Positions 1-8,446 of a DNA stretch of 64,000 nt are shown piece by piece; position 1 is the first letter of the stretch; every line of letters begins with the position of its first letter. Both the position numbers and the translations under genes were made by a program. This DNA is from Acinetobacter calcoaceticus DSM 30006 = CIP 81.8 (GTDB taxonomy: Bacteria > Pseudomonadota > Gammaproteobacteria > Pseudomonadales > Moraxellaceae). The DNA lies in the NCBI RefSeq assembly GCF_000368965.1, contig NZ_KB849778.1, forward strand, positions 186,001 to 250,000, given 5' to 3'. Under the pieces are notes generated by a model, which saw nothing but the letters and a program-made list of their open reading frames with translations, was not told where the DNA came from and did no database searches.

Positions 1-279
1 GATCGGTGTACTAATTGCTAAAGGTACTCCATGGCGGTCACTAATCACGCCACGCATAGCTTCTACACGCTCAGTACGCAAAATATTGGCATTGGCCTTG
101 TTTTGTAAAAAATCTTTATTAATTACTTGTACATAAAATGCACGTGCAATTAAAACAACAAAACAGAGCAGCACCACTGCCCAGAGCAGATAAAACCGCC
201 ACATATCAAAGGCAAGAGTTGGTTTTTCCGAAATAGACTGCTGTTTTTTCCGTGTTTGTTTTGTTCGCTTATCTACCAT
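1..279 (-). CDS. ftsI: Peptidoglycan transpeptidase FtsI (PBP3), N-terminal part only
   Basis: Only the first 93 codons are present; the gene runs off the left edge. The ATG at 279 opens a short basic cytoplasmic tail, followed by one membrane anchor (about residues 27-47, rich in L/V/F) and the start of the periplasmic pedestal domain with the class B PBP-like stretch RGVISDRHGVPLA. FtsI cross-links septal peptidoglycan together with FtsW. It follows ftsL after an 11-base gap, the usual order of the division and cell wall cluster. The identity rests on the N-terminus plus context; the transpeptidase domain is outside the window. Confidence 0.9.
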   Translation of the reverse strand, partial: MVDKRTKQTRKKQQSISEKPTLAFDMWRFYLLWAVVLLCFVVLIARAFYVQVINKDFLQNKANANILRTERVEAMRGVISDRHGVPLAISTPI

Positions 280-290
280 ACAGCAAGGCC

Positions 291-623
291 TTACTTATTT
301 TGCTCTGAGGTCATTGGTAAAGAAATTACCACCGTTTCTGCAGCCGGTGGAGAAAACATCCGTAGCTGAGTTACAGCACGCGTACCAATCTGTGCTGTTG
401 CACCAAAGGTTTGTTGCTCAATGAGCAAACGCCCCCATTCAGCATTGAGATCATCACGTTCACGCATATAAGAGCTAAGCTCTCTATAATCATGACGATA
501 TTCAAATACTTGAAATACCACCATCATGGCACTTATAAAAACAAGCGCCACCAATACTGTATACACAACAACTTTTTTCACCACGTTATTTTCTGTGGTT
601 GCGATTTCATCACTGCTTTTCAT
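291..623 (-). CDS. ftsL: Cell division protein FtsL
   Basis: A 110-residue bitopic membrane protein. It has a short cytoplasmic N-terminus, one transmembrane segment at about residues 18-40 (VVVYTVLVALVFISAMMVVF) and a periplasmic heptad-like region (residues 45-75) expected to form a coiled coil with FtsB. FtsL bridges FtsQ/B and FtsW/I in the divisome. Its ATG overlaps the rsmH stop codon by one base (TAATG), so translation is probably coupled, and ftsI follows immediately. Sequence conservation in this family is low, so the call leans on length, topology and position. Confidence 0.9.
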   Translation of the reverse strand: MKSSDEIATTENNVVKKVVVYTVLVALVFISAMMVVFQVFEYRHDYRELSSYMRERDDLNAEWGRLLIEQQTFGATAQIGTRAVTQLRMFSPPAAETVVISLPMTSEQNK

Positions 624-1546
624 TACGCGCCTTTTTCTTCCAAGCGTTCAGCAACCCGAAGCCATGCACTACGTGAACGAGGGTTCGCTTTTACTTCTTC
701 TTCACTCGCACGAACCCGTGAAATTTTCTTTAATCTTCTTGTATCTACCCGCTGCTCAGGCATTCCCCAACCGAAATCTTCTGCTAACGTAGATTCTTTT
801 TGAATAAACTGCTTAATCAGTCGATCTTCAAGAGAATGGAAACTAATAACAGACAAACGTCCTTCCGGTTTTAGCAAGTCTACAGCTTGCGGCAAAAACA
901 GTTCAATATCTTCTAGCTCTTTATTAATAGCAATTCGAATAGCCTGAAATGCACGTGTCGCTGGATGTTTATGTTTTTCCCATTTTGGATGAGCAGTTTT
1001 AACAACTTCCGCCAATTGAGCGGTCGTTTCTAGTTTTCCAGCTAGTTTAATGGCTTTAGCAATACGTCGACTATAACGCTCTTCACCATATTGATAAATA
1101 ATATTTGCTAATTGTTCTTCTTCAATTTTAAGTAACCACTCAGCCGCAGTTAAACCCTTAGAATTATCCATTCGCATGTCCAACGGACCATCTTGCATAA
1201 AACTAAAACCACGCTCTGCCTGATCAAGTTGAGGAGATGAAACCCCTAGATCAGCCATAATTCCATCAACACTCATCACGCCAATTTCCTGCATCTTCTC
1301 TTTGATATCAGCAAAACTGGCATGAATGATGGTAAATCTTGAATCTTCTTGTGCCAAAGCAGCAGCAACTTCCAATGCTTGAGGGTCTTTATCAAATGCA
1401 TACACTCGTGCATTTTCATCAAGTTTAGAAAGCAATAAACGGGTATGCCCACCTCTTCCAAAGGTTGCATCGATATACACCCCAGTTGTGCGATCTGCCA
1501 ATAAGCTCTCAATGGTCTCGGAAAGTAAGACAGAAATATGCGACAT
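623..1546 (-). CDS. rsmH: 16S rRNA (cytosine-1402-N4)-methyltransferase RsmH
   Basis: A 307-residue SAM-dependent methyltransferase that N4-methylates C1402 in the decoding centre of 16S rRNA. The N-terminus SHISVLLSET and the glycine-rich SAM loop DATFGRGGH (about residues 26-34) are typical, as is GIMADLGVSSPQLD (about residues 94-107). It is the first gene of the division cluster here; no mraZ precedes it, only about 260 bases of AT-rich DNA that must hold the promoter. Full length for the family. Confidence 0.97.
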   Translation of the reverse strand: MSHISVLLSETIESLLADRTTGVYIDATFGRGGHTRLLLSKLDENARVYAFDKDPQALEVAAALAQEDSRFTIIHASFADIKEKMQEIGVMSVDGIMADLGVSSPQLDQAERGFSFMQDGPLDMRMDNSKGLTAAEWLLKIEEEQLANIIYQYGEERYSRRIAKAIKLAGKLETTAQLAEVVKTAHPKWEKHKHPATRAFQAIRIAINKELEDIELFLPQAVDLLKPEGRLSVISFHSLEDRLIKQFIQKESTLAEDFGWGMPEQRVDTRRLKKISRVRASEEEVKANPRSRSAWLRVAERLEEKGA

Positions 1547-1804
1547 AGGTGTTAAATCATAGCGTGAAAATGTAACTGCACATTATCACCTTGTTTATGA
1601 CCAACACCAAACGGCTTTTTGTAGGAAAATATTAATTTTTCATAGATAAAACCGTTTTGTTAGCACTTTTTAAGCAAAATAAGAAACCAAGAATAATTTT
1701 TTATAGCTAAATACGAATTTATAAAAATTATTATTAAACGCTTTACCTAAAAAATTCTCTTTTCCCTTTACGCTTATTCCGTTAGAGACTCTCCCAGATT
1801 TACC
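1547..1804. other. Intergenic region upstream of rsmH
   Basis: AT-rich spacer between rsmH and a quinone-reductase-like gene, both on the minus strand. It should contain the promoter of the rsmH-ftsL-ftsI operon, but no hexamer pair stands out clearly. No ORF, tRNA or strong hairpin was recognised. Confidence 0.5.
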
Positions 1805-2410
1805 TCAGGACGAGATGAGCTGGCAATCTTTCTCGGCATATTTACCGATTTGATTTAACCATTTTTGCCGTTGGTCTGAGCTTGCTCCCCGCACTGTTCC
1901 AATATAATTAACTTTGACTCTACTGACCCCACAAAATTGCAAAGTCGCTTTTTTAAGTTGACGTGTACTTGGTTCACCATAGTACCAACGATAAAACCAG
2001 CCTGGCTGGTCTAAAGTAGTAATGAGTCGTGCTGATTTGGAGTGTAAATGACCAATAACTCGATTACTGTTTTCTCGGTAACTAAATACAAGATTCGGTA
2101 AAAAGAGTCGATCAATAAAACCCTTAGCTATGGCTGGAAGTCCTCCCCACCAAACTGGAAAGAACCATACTAAATGATCAGCAGCCTGAATTTTTTCCAA
2201 CGCATTCATTAAATCAGGTTCCAGATCCATACGTTTCTCATAACCATATTTTAAATTAGGCTCGAAATCCAACTTAGCAATTTCTATAAGATCTACGTGA
2301 ACACCTAATGTTTTTACTTGTGCTACATAGTTGTGAGCTAATGCATGATTAAAACTGATATCGGATGGATGACCATTAATAACTACAATACGTTTAGAGA
2401 GTTGAGACAT
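1805..2410 (-). CDS. NAD(P)H dehydrogenase (quinone), flavodoxin-like fold
   Basis: A 201-residue protein of the MdaB/KefF/NQO family of FMN- or FAD-dependent NAD(P)H:quinone oxidoreductases. Visible signs are the N-terminal beta strand with phosphate loop (VVINGHPSDISFNHAL), the flavin-contacting PVWWGGLPAIAKGFIDR block at about residues 86-102, and the later GWFYRWYYG element. Such cytosolic enzymes usually reduce quinones or other electrophiles by two electrons. It is divergently transcribed from a TetR regulator with about 120 bases between them, so it is the likely target of that regulator. The substrate cannot be told from the sequence. Confidence 0.85.
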   Translation of the reverse strand: MSQLSKRIVVINGHPSDISFNHALAHNYVAQVKTLGVHVDLIEIAKLDFEPNLKYGYEKRMDLEPDLMNALEKIQAADHLVWFFPVWWGGLPAIAKGFIDRLFLPNLVFSYRENSNRVIGHLHSKSARLITTLDQPGWFYRWYYGEPSTRQLKKATLQFCGVSRVKVNYIGTVRGASSDQRQKWLNQIGKYAEKDCQLISS

Positions 2411-2441
2411 ATATCGCCTTTATTGTCGCACATTCAAATAT

Positions 2442-2508
2442 CAAGTGATATCTGAAATAAATAAGTAGCGAAAATATCTTATAAAAATTAAGATAACAAG
2501 TGATATCT
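2442..2508. promoter_or_regulatory. Candidate operator region between oxidoreductase and TetR genes
   Basis: The 12-base word CAAGTGATATCT occurs twice in the same orientation, at 2442-2453 and 2497-2508. Between them lies an inverted repeat, TATCTTA (2475-2481) and TAAGATA (2489-2495). Location in a divergent promoter region next to a TetR gene makes these plausible binding sites. No footprinting-type evidence is available, so which element is the operator is a guess. Confidence 0.4.
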
Positions 2509-2532
2509 CAACTATTATTTGATCTGGCTCTT

Positions 2533-3132
2533 ATGACTCTTTCTCGCAATGAAAAACAGGTACAAACTCGACAGCATCTCATCGAAGCTGAGTTTGCACT
2601 CATTTCTGAATATGGTTATAACGCAGTATCAATCAGGAATCTTTCTAAACAAGCAGGTTATACTCAAGGTGCCTTCTACTCTAATTTCAACAATAAAGAA
2701 GCGTTTTTACTTGAGCTGATGGAACTTCAATTCGCTAAAGAAAATTTACAATTACAAGAAATATTTACCAGTGCTCCTTCAAATACCGAGCAATTAATCG
2801 ATTCGTTGCGCCAATGGCTGACAGTTTTTTTTACAAACGATGAATGGCTGAAGATATCAATAGAACTACAACTATTTGCTGCACGTGATATTACCTTCGC
2901 CGAGGAGTATCAAAAGGTTTGGAAAACTCATCAGCAAGAAGTAACCAAGATCATGAAACAATTCTTTTCTTTAATGCAGATGGCTGAGCCTGATGACTAT
3001 GATTCTATTGTTATAGAGCTTGTATCATTAAGTTATGGGCTAGCTTTACAATATATGATTTTTAAAGATGATGTAGACCACTACATTAATATCTTTATCA
3101 GCACCTTATTAAAAAGATTGGGTAATTTCTAA
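2533..3132 (+). CDS. TetR/AcrR family transcriptional regulator
   Basis: About 199 residues from the ATG at 2533. The frame stays open to a GTG at 2500, but that start overlaps a candidate operator repeat. The N-terminal TetR helix-turn-helix is clear: AVSIRNLSKQAGYTQGAFYSNFNNKE with the typical G-x-FY-x-x-F-x-x-K-E end. The C-terminal half is the variable ligand-binding and dimerisation domain. It is divergent from the quinone-reductase-like gene at 1805 and probably represses it and itself. The inducer is unknown; electrophiles or quinones would be the natural guess given the neighbour. Confidence 0.88.
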   Translation: MTLSRNEKQVQTRQHLIEAEFALISEYGYNAVSIRNLSKQAGYTQGAFYSNFNNKEAFLLELMELQFAKENLQLQEIFTSAPSNTEQLIDSLRQWLTVFFTNDEWLKISIELQLFAARDITFAEEYQKVWKTHQQEVTKIMKQFFSLMQMAEPDDYDSIVIELVSLSYGLALQYMIFKDDVDHYINIFISTLLKRLGNF

Positions 3133-3168
3133 ATTAATCAAAAATTAGATGTGAAAATCTTAAAATTC

Positions 3169-3199
3169 AAAAAAGCCGCTTAATTATTAAATAAGCGGC
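3169..3199 (-). terminator. Rho-independent terminator of the sulfate-binding protein gene
   Basis: Read on the minus strand: stem GCCGCTTA/TAAGCGGC (3192-3199 with 3175-3182), 9-base AT-rich loop, followed by a run of six T. It lies about 20 bases past the stop of the gene at 3221. Confidence 0.85.
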
Positions 3200-3220
3200 C
3201 ACATGGAAAAACTTAGTTAA

Positions 3221-4219
3221 TTACTGCTTCCCATCATAAATTTGATCAAAGACAGCTCCATTAGCAAAGTGAGTTTTCTGAGCTTTCGCCCAACCACCAA
3301 ACACATCATTAATGGTAAATAATTTAATTTTTGGAAATTGGGCTGCATATTTTGCTGCCACTTGAGCATTACGTGGTCGGAAATAATGCTTAGCAGCCAG
3401 CTCTTGCCCTAAAGGTGAATATAAAAAATTCAAATACCCTTTTGCTAAAGTTCGATTCCCATCTTTATCAACGGTTTTATCTACAATTGCGACTGATGGC
3501 TCTGCCAAAATTGAAATTGATGGGTAAACAATTTCATATTTGTCTTTATCAGGTCCTTTCGTCGCCAATAAAGCTTCGTTTTCCCATGATAATAAAACAT
3601 CACCAATACCACGTTCGGCAAATGTTGTTAGCGAACCGCGTGCTCCCGAATCAAGTACTTTTACATTGTGATAAAGCTTTTTAACTAACTCACGAGCCTT
3701 GGCATCATTACCACCCGGTTGTTTCAAAGCATAACCCCACGCAGACAAATAAATCCAACGAGGTGCGCCACCTGTTTTAGGGTTAGGAGTGATAATTTCA
3801 ACACCTGGTTTTGTTAGATCATTCCAGTCACGTATATTTTTCGGATTACCTTTTCGTACTAGAAATACAACAGTAGAAGTATAAGGTGCAGAATTATTCG
3901 GAAATTCTTTTTGCCAATTCGGCTGGATAAAACCTGCTTTCACAATCTCATCAATATCATTCGCTAACGCCAACGTTACAACATCAGCTTCTAAACCAGT
4001 AGCCACCGCCCGAGCTTGTTTACCAGATCCACCATGCGACTGTTTAAATTCAACATCTTGCCCTGTGCGTTGTTTCCAGAACTTACCAAAAGCCTGATTA
4101 TATTCTTGATAAAATTCTCGAGTCGGATCATAAGAAACGTTTAAAAAAGAAGTAGCAGCCTGAGCTGCTGTTGCCATTCCCAAATACACAGCTACAGCCA
4201 TTATTGATATTTTTTTCAT
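3221..4219 (-). CDS. sbp: Sulfate ABC transporter periplasmic substrate-binding protein
   Basis: A 332-residue secreted protein with a Sec signal peptide ([21 protein letters not shown], cleavage about residue 21). The mature start [18 protein letters not shown] and the motifs [14 protein letters not shown] and [13 protein letters not shown] are characteristic of the Sbp/CysP family, which captures sulfate or thiosulfate for the CysTWA permease. No permease or ATPase gene is adjacent, so it must work with components encoded elsewhere. It has its own terminator and a long AT-rich upstream region. Sbp and CysP cannot be separated reliably by eye; full length for either. Confidence 0.9.
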   Translation of the reverse strand: MKKISIMAVAVYLGMATAAQAATSFLNVSYDPTREFYQEYNQAFGKFWKQRTGQDVEFKQSHGGSGKQARAVATGLEADVVTLALANDIDEIVKAGFIQPNWQKEFPNNSAPYTSTVVFLVRKGNPKNIRDWNDLTKPGVEIITPNPKTGGAPRWIYLSAWGYALKQPGGNDAKARELVKKLYHNVKVLDSGARGSLTTFAERGIGDVLLSWENEALLATKGPDKDKYEIVYPSISILAEPSVAIVDKTVDKDGNRTLAKGYLNFLYSPLGQELAAKHYFRPRNAQVAAKYAAQFPKIKLFTINDVFGGWAKAQKTHFANGAVFDQIYDGKQ

Positions 4220-4618
4220 TTACAAAATCCATCATTGGTTTTAGTTTTACTATATTTTTAATTTTATAATTTACAATCAATTACTTATATTAATATATTT
4301 TTTATTAATCTCTTTAAAATATATAGATTAAGATGTCTAAGTTATTTCATTTTTGAAAAGTTTTGTAATTATTCTTACAACTTAATGAGGGCCTTCACTT
4401 TATCTACACATTAATTTGTTAAATAATGAAGCGCAAAGGATACATATGGCCTACATTTGGGTCGACCAGATTAAAATATAGATAATTTTTGTAAAAAGTG
4501 TGACACAGTTCCACTTTTTTATTAAGATTTATGTTTAAATCGTAGCATTACCGTAATTTTACATTTCGTTAAACTCAAAAAATAGATGAAATGTAATGAA
4601 CAGAGGGGATGATTAATA
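4220..4618. other. AT-rich intergenic region between divergent genes
   Basis: About 400 bases separating the sulfate-binding protein gene (minus) from a small secreted-protein gene (plus). It must hold both promoters. A T/A-rich stretch at 4260-4360 and a less AT-rich patch at 4440-4475 are visible. No ORF with a convincing ribosome site and no RNA gene was found. Confidence 0.5.
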
Positions 4619-4918
4619 ATGAAAATTCATTATGGAAAAGCGTTAAGCTTAAGTTTGGTGCTGGGTTTGGCATCACAGTTTTCTGCAGCAGCAGTACTTA
4701 AAGATACTCCAAACAAAACTGGGGCAGATAAGCAGACTTCACTTATTGAAAAAGCTTTAGATCAACAGAAACGTAATCCTATCGTATTACCTTCCACAAA
4801 TGATGAACTTAAAGTACTCAATTCAATTCGCGTTACTCCCACTCAAAACTTTCTTGCTGCTCAGCACGAACGTTTTTCACGTTTTGTTCAGGCGATCTTC
4901 CAGCCGCATGCATCTTAA
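4619..4918 (+). CDS. Small secreted hypothetical protein
   Basis: A 99-residue protein with a clear Sec-type signal peptide (basic start, hydrophobic core LSLSLVLGLASQFSA, cleavage near AAA at about residue 25). The start is supported by an AGAGGGGA ribosome site about 10 bases upstream of the ATG. The mature part is short, polar and lacks cysteines or known motifs. It is a single-gene unit closed by a strong terminator directly before gltX. Probably an Acinetobacter-restricted periplasmic protein; no function can be assigned. Confidence 0.7.
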   Translation: MKIHYGKALSLSLVLGLASQFSAAAVLKDTPNKTGADKQTSLIEKALDQQKRNPIVLPSTNDELKVLNSIRVTPTQNFLAAQHERFSRFVQAIFQPHAS

Positions 4919-4949
4919 ATTCTGAAACACCCCTCACCGTTTCAGCTTT

Positions 4950-4994
4950 AGCCCAGTCTGACCTTAAATAAAACGTCAGAATACTGGGCTTTTT
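4950..4994 (+). terminator. Rho-independent terminator before gltX
   Basis: Stem AGCCCAGTCTGAC (4950-4962) with GTCAGAATACTGGGCT (4975-4990), small internal asymmetry, followed by TTTTT. It closes the small secreted-protein gene and lies just upstream of the gltX promoter. Confidence 0.85.
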
Positions 4995-4997
4995 CGT

Positions 4998-5003
4998 TAT
5001 AAT
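4998..5003 (+). promoter_or_regulatory. Likely -10 element of gltX
   Basis: A consensus TATAAT lies directly after the upstream terminator T-tract and 31 bases before the gltX ATG, giving a short leader. The matching -35 box would fall inside the terminator stem and is poor. Confidence 0.5.
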
Positions 5004-5033
5004 AGTTTCAATTTTTATTTTGACCCATTACCT

Positions 5034-6542
5034 ATGAAAGTTCGTACTCGTATTGCACCTTCCCCTACCGGTTTCCCTCATGTCGGCACCGCCTACATCG
5101 CCTTATTTAACATGTGTTTTGCGAAACAACATGGTGGGGAGTTTATTTTAAGGATTGAAGATACAGACCAACTTCGCTCTACACCAGAGTCTGAAAAAAT
5201 GATTTTGGATTCATTGCGTTGGTTAGGCCTAAATTGGTCGGAAGGTCCAGATGTGGGGGGGCCTCATGCACCGTATCGTCAATCTGAACGTATGGGAATT
5301 TATAAGCAATACGCATTAGAACTTGTTGAAAAAGGTCATGCTTTTTATTGTTTCGCGACAGCTGAAGAACTAGACCAAATGCGTGCAGAACAACAAGCAC
5401 GTGGTGAAACACCAAAATATGACGGGCGTGGGTTAAAACTTTCTCAAGAAGAAGTGACACGTCGCTTAGAATCGGGTGAACCTCATGTCATCCGTATGAA
5501 AGTACCTGAAGAAGGTATTTGTAAATTTAATGACTTATTACGCGGGGAAGTTGAAATTCCTTGGGCGCAAGTCGACATGCAAGTTCTTCTTAAAAATGAT
5601 GGATTACCAACTTATCATTTGGCCAATGTTGTCGATGACCATTTAATGGAAATCACTCATGTATTGCGCGGTGAAGAATGGCTTCCATCTGCGCCAAAAC
5701 ATCAGTTGCTTTACCAATATTTTGGCTGGGAAATGCCAACGCTCTGCCACATGCCGTTGTTACGTAATCCAGATAAATCAAAATTATCTAAACGTAAAAA
5801 CCCGACATCAATTAACTACTACCGCGATATCGGTGTATTACCAGAAGCCTTGTTAAACTATTTAGGCCGTATGGGTTGGTCAATGCCAGACGAAAAAGAA
5901 GTGTTCACATTACAAGACATGATGGATAACTTTGATATTCAACGTGTATCACTCGGCGGACCAATTTTTGATGTTGAAAAATTAAACTGGCTTAACGGTC
6001 AATGGATCAAAGGTTTAACCCCTGGTCAACTGTTAGACCGTTTATTAACTTGGAAGAGTGATCGTAGCACTTTAGAAGATATCGCTGCTGCCATTCAACC
6101 GCGTATTAATTTGCTTTCAGAAGCAGTGAATTGGGCTGGTTTCTATTTTAACCATATGCCACAAATCACAGCAGAAATGTTTGAAAGTAAAAAGTTGACT
6201 CAAGAACAGGTTCGTCAAAGTTTACAATTTGCAATTTGGCGTCTTGAAGGCCAGTTTACATGGAACAATGACACTGTGAGCCAAACCCTAATGGATCTTG
6301 CGAACCAGATGGACATTAAATTACGCGATTTCATGCCAGCGTTCTTTATCGCAATTGCGGGTTCAACCAGTTCAACACCTGTAATGCAGTCAATGGTCAC
6401 CCTTGGGCCTGATTTAACTTTCGCTCGTTTACGTCGCGCTTTAGAAATTGTGGGTGGACCAAGCAAGAAAGAAGTTAAAAATTGGGAAAAACTCAATGAG
6501 AGCTTAAAATTGCCGAAAAATGAAGCAACTAGCGAAGTTTAA
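5034..6542 (+). CDS. gltX: Glutamate--tRNA ligase
   Basis: A 502-residue class I aminoacyl-tRNA synthetase charging tRNA-Glu. The HIGH-type signature appears as [13 protein letters not shown] (residues 9-21) and the KMSKS-type loop as KLSKRK (about residues 249-254). The N-terminal catalytic domain is followed by the C-terminal anticodon-binding helical domain ending near [10 protein letters not shown]. It sits directly upstream of tRNA-Ala and a tRNA-Glu gene, so enzyme and substrate RNA are neighbours. Full length for bacterial GluRS. Whether it also charges tRNA-Gln was not assessed. Confidence 0.97.
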   Translation: MKVRTRIAPSPTGFPHVGTAYIALFNMCFAKQHGGEFILRIEDTDQLRSTPESEKMILDSLRWLGLNWSEGPDVGGPHAPYRQSERMGIYKQYALELVEKGHAFYCFATAEELDQMRAEQQARGETPKYDGRGLKLSQEEVTRRLESGEPHVIRMKVPEEGICKFNDLLRGEVEIPWAQVDMQVLLKNDGLPTYHLANVVDDHLMEITHVLRGEEWLPSAPKHQLLYQYFGWEMPTLCHMPLLRNPDKSKLSKRKNPTSINYYRDIGVLPEALLNYLGRMGWSMPDEKEVFTLQDMMDNFDIQRVSLGGPIFDVEKLNWLNGQWIKGLTPGQLLDRLLTWKSDRSTLEDIAAAIQPRINLLSEAVNWAGFYFNHMPQITAEMFESKKLTQEQVRQSLQFAIWRLEGQFTWNNDTVSQTLMDLANQMDIKLRDFMPAFFIAIAGSTSSTPVMQSMVTLGPDLTFARLRRALEIVGGPSKKEVKNWEKLNESLKLPKNEATSEV

Positions 6543-6554
6543 TTCATTTTTTAG

Positions 6555-6594
6555 TTGACGTGTGAGCGCATTCAACCTAATATTGCGCTCACAC
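6555..6594 (+). promoter_or_regulatory. tRNA promoter embedded in an inverted repeat
   Basis: TTGACG (6555-6560), a 17-base spacer and TAATAT (6578-6583) form a strong sigma-70 promoter for tRNA-Ala/tRNA-Glu. A perfect 11-base inverted repeat, GTGTGAGCGCA (6560-6570) and TGCGCTCACAC (6584-6594), has the -10 box in its loop. In the gltX transcript the same repeat would form a hairpin, so it may double as a gltX 3' end, although no T-tract follows. Confidence 0.75.
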
Positions 6595-6599
6595 AAACT

Positions 6600-6675
6600 G
6601 GGGTCATAGCTCAGTTGGTAGAGCGCTACAATGGCATTGTAGAGGTCAGCGGTTCGATCCCGCTTGACTCCACCA
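6600..6675 (+). tRNA. tRNA-Ala (anticodon GGC)
   Basis: A 76-base cloverleaf: acceptor GGGGTCA/TGACTCC, D arm GCTC-AGTTGGTA-GAGC, anticodon loop ATGGCAT giving GGC, T loop TTCGATC and encoded CCA. Co-transcribed with the tRNA-Glu that follows 25 bases later. Confidence 0.97.
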
Positions 6676-6700
6676 CGCTCCTTTGTGTTTGCCTCATCAA

Positions 6701-6776
6701 GTCCCTATCGTCTAGAGGCCTAGGACATCGCCCTTTCACGGCGGTAACCGGGGTTCGAATCCCCGTAGGGACGCCA
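6701..6776 (+). tRNA. tRNA-Glu (anticodon TTC), copy 1
   Basis: A 76-base cloverleaf starting GTCCCTA and ending TAGGGAC-G-CCA, anticodon loop CTTTCAC giving TTC. It is identical base for base to the copies at 9468 and 9574. No clear terminator follows. Confidence 0.97.
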
Positions 6777-6896
6777 TATTCTGCTTTATAAAATTATAAA
6801 AAGACTCTATCGTCACCTTACTGTTTATTCTTTATCTCTTTCTAGATTGCACATTTGTCTATTTTATCTAAAATAGCGTCTTTCTTAATTCTCTCA

Positions 6897-8327
6897 ATGT
6901 GTAATATGCAGCCATCTGACAATCAACTAGATGCTCATCAGCATCAGAACAGTACTGCACCTTTAAAAAGAGCCATGAGTACTCGCCATCTTGTTATGCT
7001 ATCACTAGGCGGGGCAATCGGAACTGGTTTATTTTTAGGTTCAGGGGAAGTCATTTCACAAACTGGAGCTATTGGCGCAATTATTGCCTATATTCTTGGT
7101 GGCGCGATCGCTTATATGGTCATGCTTTGCCTAGGAGAGCTTGCTGTACACATGCCTGTTTCAGGCTCTTTTGGTGCCTATGCCAAAAAATATATTAGTC
7201 CTAGTACAGGCTATATGATTTCTTGGATGTACTGGCTGACCTGGACTGCAACGCTTGGAACTGAATTCACAGCCGCAGCATTACTCATGCAGGAATGGTT
7301 CCCACATATTTCAATGTGGATCTGGACAATTGTTTTTGCAATCACTATTTTTGGTTTAAATATTAGTTCAACTCGCATTTTTGCCGAGTCTGAGTTTTGG
7401 CTAGCTCTTATTAAAGTCATTACCGTTATTGCTTTTATTGTGCTCGGCCTATTAGCAATTTTTGGTTTAATTCCTTTTCATGGTAGCCAAACTGCACCGC
7501 TATTTAGCAATCTTACAGCTCAAGGCTGGTTCCCACACGGTTTAATTCCTATTTTTACCACCATGCTAATTGTTAACTTTGCTTTCTCAGGCACTGAATT
7601 AATTGGCGTAGCAGCAGGTGAAACCAAAGATCCGGCTCAGAATGTACCCAAAGCAATTAACGCTGCGATTTGGCGCCTTCTTATTTTCTTTGTCGGAACC
7701 ATTATTGTTATTAGTGCTTTGCTTCCCTTCCAGCTTGCAGGTTTAGGCAGTGAAAGCGTAAGTAGTAGTCCTTTCGTTACCGTATTTAATTATATTGGTA
7801 TTCCATATGCAGATGACATTATTCGGTTTGTAATTATTACAGCTCTGCTTTCGGCAGCAAACTCAGGACTTTATGCCGCTTCACGTATGATGTGGTCACT
7901 GTCAGAACAAAAATTATTACCTCGCGTATTTGCTACGCTCTCAAAAAGTGGAACACCTATTGTTGCCTTAGTTGTAACAATGTTTGGAGCAATTCCAGGC
8001 TTGTTATCAGAGCAATTTGCCCCAGAGACTATTTTTAAAAATCTGCTTGGCGTTGCAGCATTTACTATGGTTATTGTCTGGATGAGCATTTGTTTAAGTC
8101 AATTTAATTTCCGTCGCCAATGGTACAAATCTGGCCATACAGTTAAAGACTTACAATATGCTGCTCCATTATTTCCTATCGTCCCAATTTTAGGTTTTAT
8201 TTTCTGCTTTATTACGTGTTTAAGTATGGCAGCAGACCCTGAAATGCGTGCTGGTTTTGTAGGCTGCCTCATTTTTACAGCTTTATGTTATGTCAGCTAT
8301 TTTATTTTTTACCGCAATAAAGTCTAA
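6897..8327 (+). CDS. Amino acid permease (APC superfamily)
   Basis: About 476 residues with some 12 transmembrane segments. The TM1 signature SLGGAIGTGLFLGSG and the TM2-3 stretch GELAVHMPVSGSFGAYAKKY mark the amino acid transporter branch of the APC superfamily (GabP/LysP/ProY-like proton symporters). Substrate is not predictable by eye. The frame is open back to a TTG at 6855; ATGs at 6897 and 6906 are both possible starts and neither has a strong ribosome site. It is a single-gene unit with its own terminator, lying between identical tRNA-Glu genes. Confidence 0.9.
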   Translation: MCNMQPSDNQLDAHQHQNSTAPLKRAMSTRHLVMLSLGGAIGTGLFLGSGEVISQTGAIGAIIAYILGGAIAYMVMLCLGELAVHMPVSGSFGAYAKKYISPSTGYMISWMYWLTWTATLGTEFTAAALLMQEWFPHISMWIWTIVFAITIFGLNISSTRIFAESEFWLALIKVITVIAFIVLGLLAIFGLIPFHGSQTAPLFSNLTAQGWFPHGLIPIFTTMLIVNFAFSGTELIGVAAGETKDPAQNVPKAINAAIWRLLIFFVGTIIVISALLPFQLAGLGSESVSSSPFVTVFNYIGIPYADDIIRFVIITALLSAANSGLYAASRMMWSLSEQKLLPRVFATLSKSGTPIVALVVTMFGAIPGLLSEQFAPETIFKNLLGVAAFTMVIVWMSICLSQFNFRRQWYKSGHTVKDLQYAAPLFPIVPILGFIFCFITCLSMAADPEMRAGFVGCLIFTALCYVSYFIFYRNKV

Positions 8328-8345
8328 ACCACTCTTATTCAATGA

Positions 8346-8374
8346 AAGTGTAGCAAAAAGCTACACTTTTTTTT
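8346..8374 (+). terminator. Rho-independent terminator of the permease gene
   Basis: Stem AAGTGTAGC/GCTACACTT with a five-A loop, followed by eight T, ending about 45 bases after the stop codon. Confidence 0.9.
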
Positions 8375-8446
8375 GTCTACATACTGGTTTTATATAACAT
8401 ACCGTTGTAGATTAAAATTTATATTAAAAACAATTCCTTGTATAGA

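Noticed and set aside
411..803. Plus-strand ORFs over ftsL and rsmH
   Set aside because: Antisense shadows of well-supported genes with no ribosome site or family resemblance.
6555..6791. A 78-codon plus-strand frame spanning the tRNA-Ala and tRNA-Glu genes
   Set aside because: It is a translation of the tRNA genes themselves. Similar frames at 9553-9804, 34343-34549 and 51744-51926 were discarded for the same reason.
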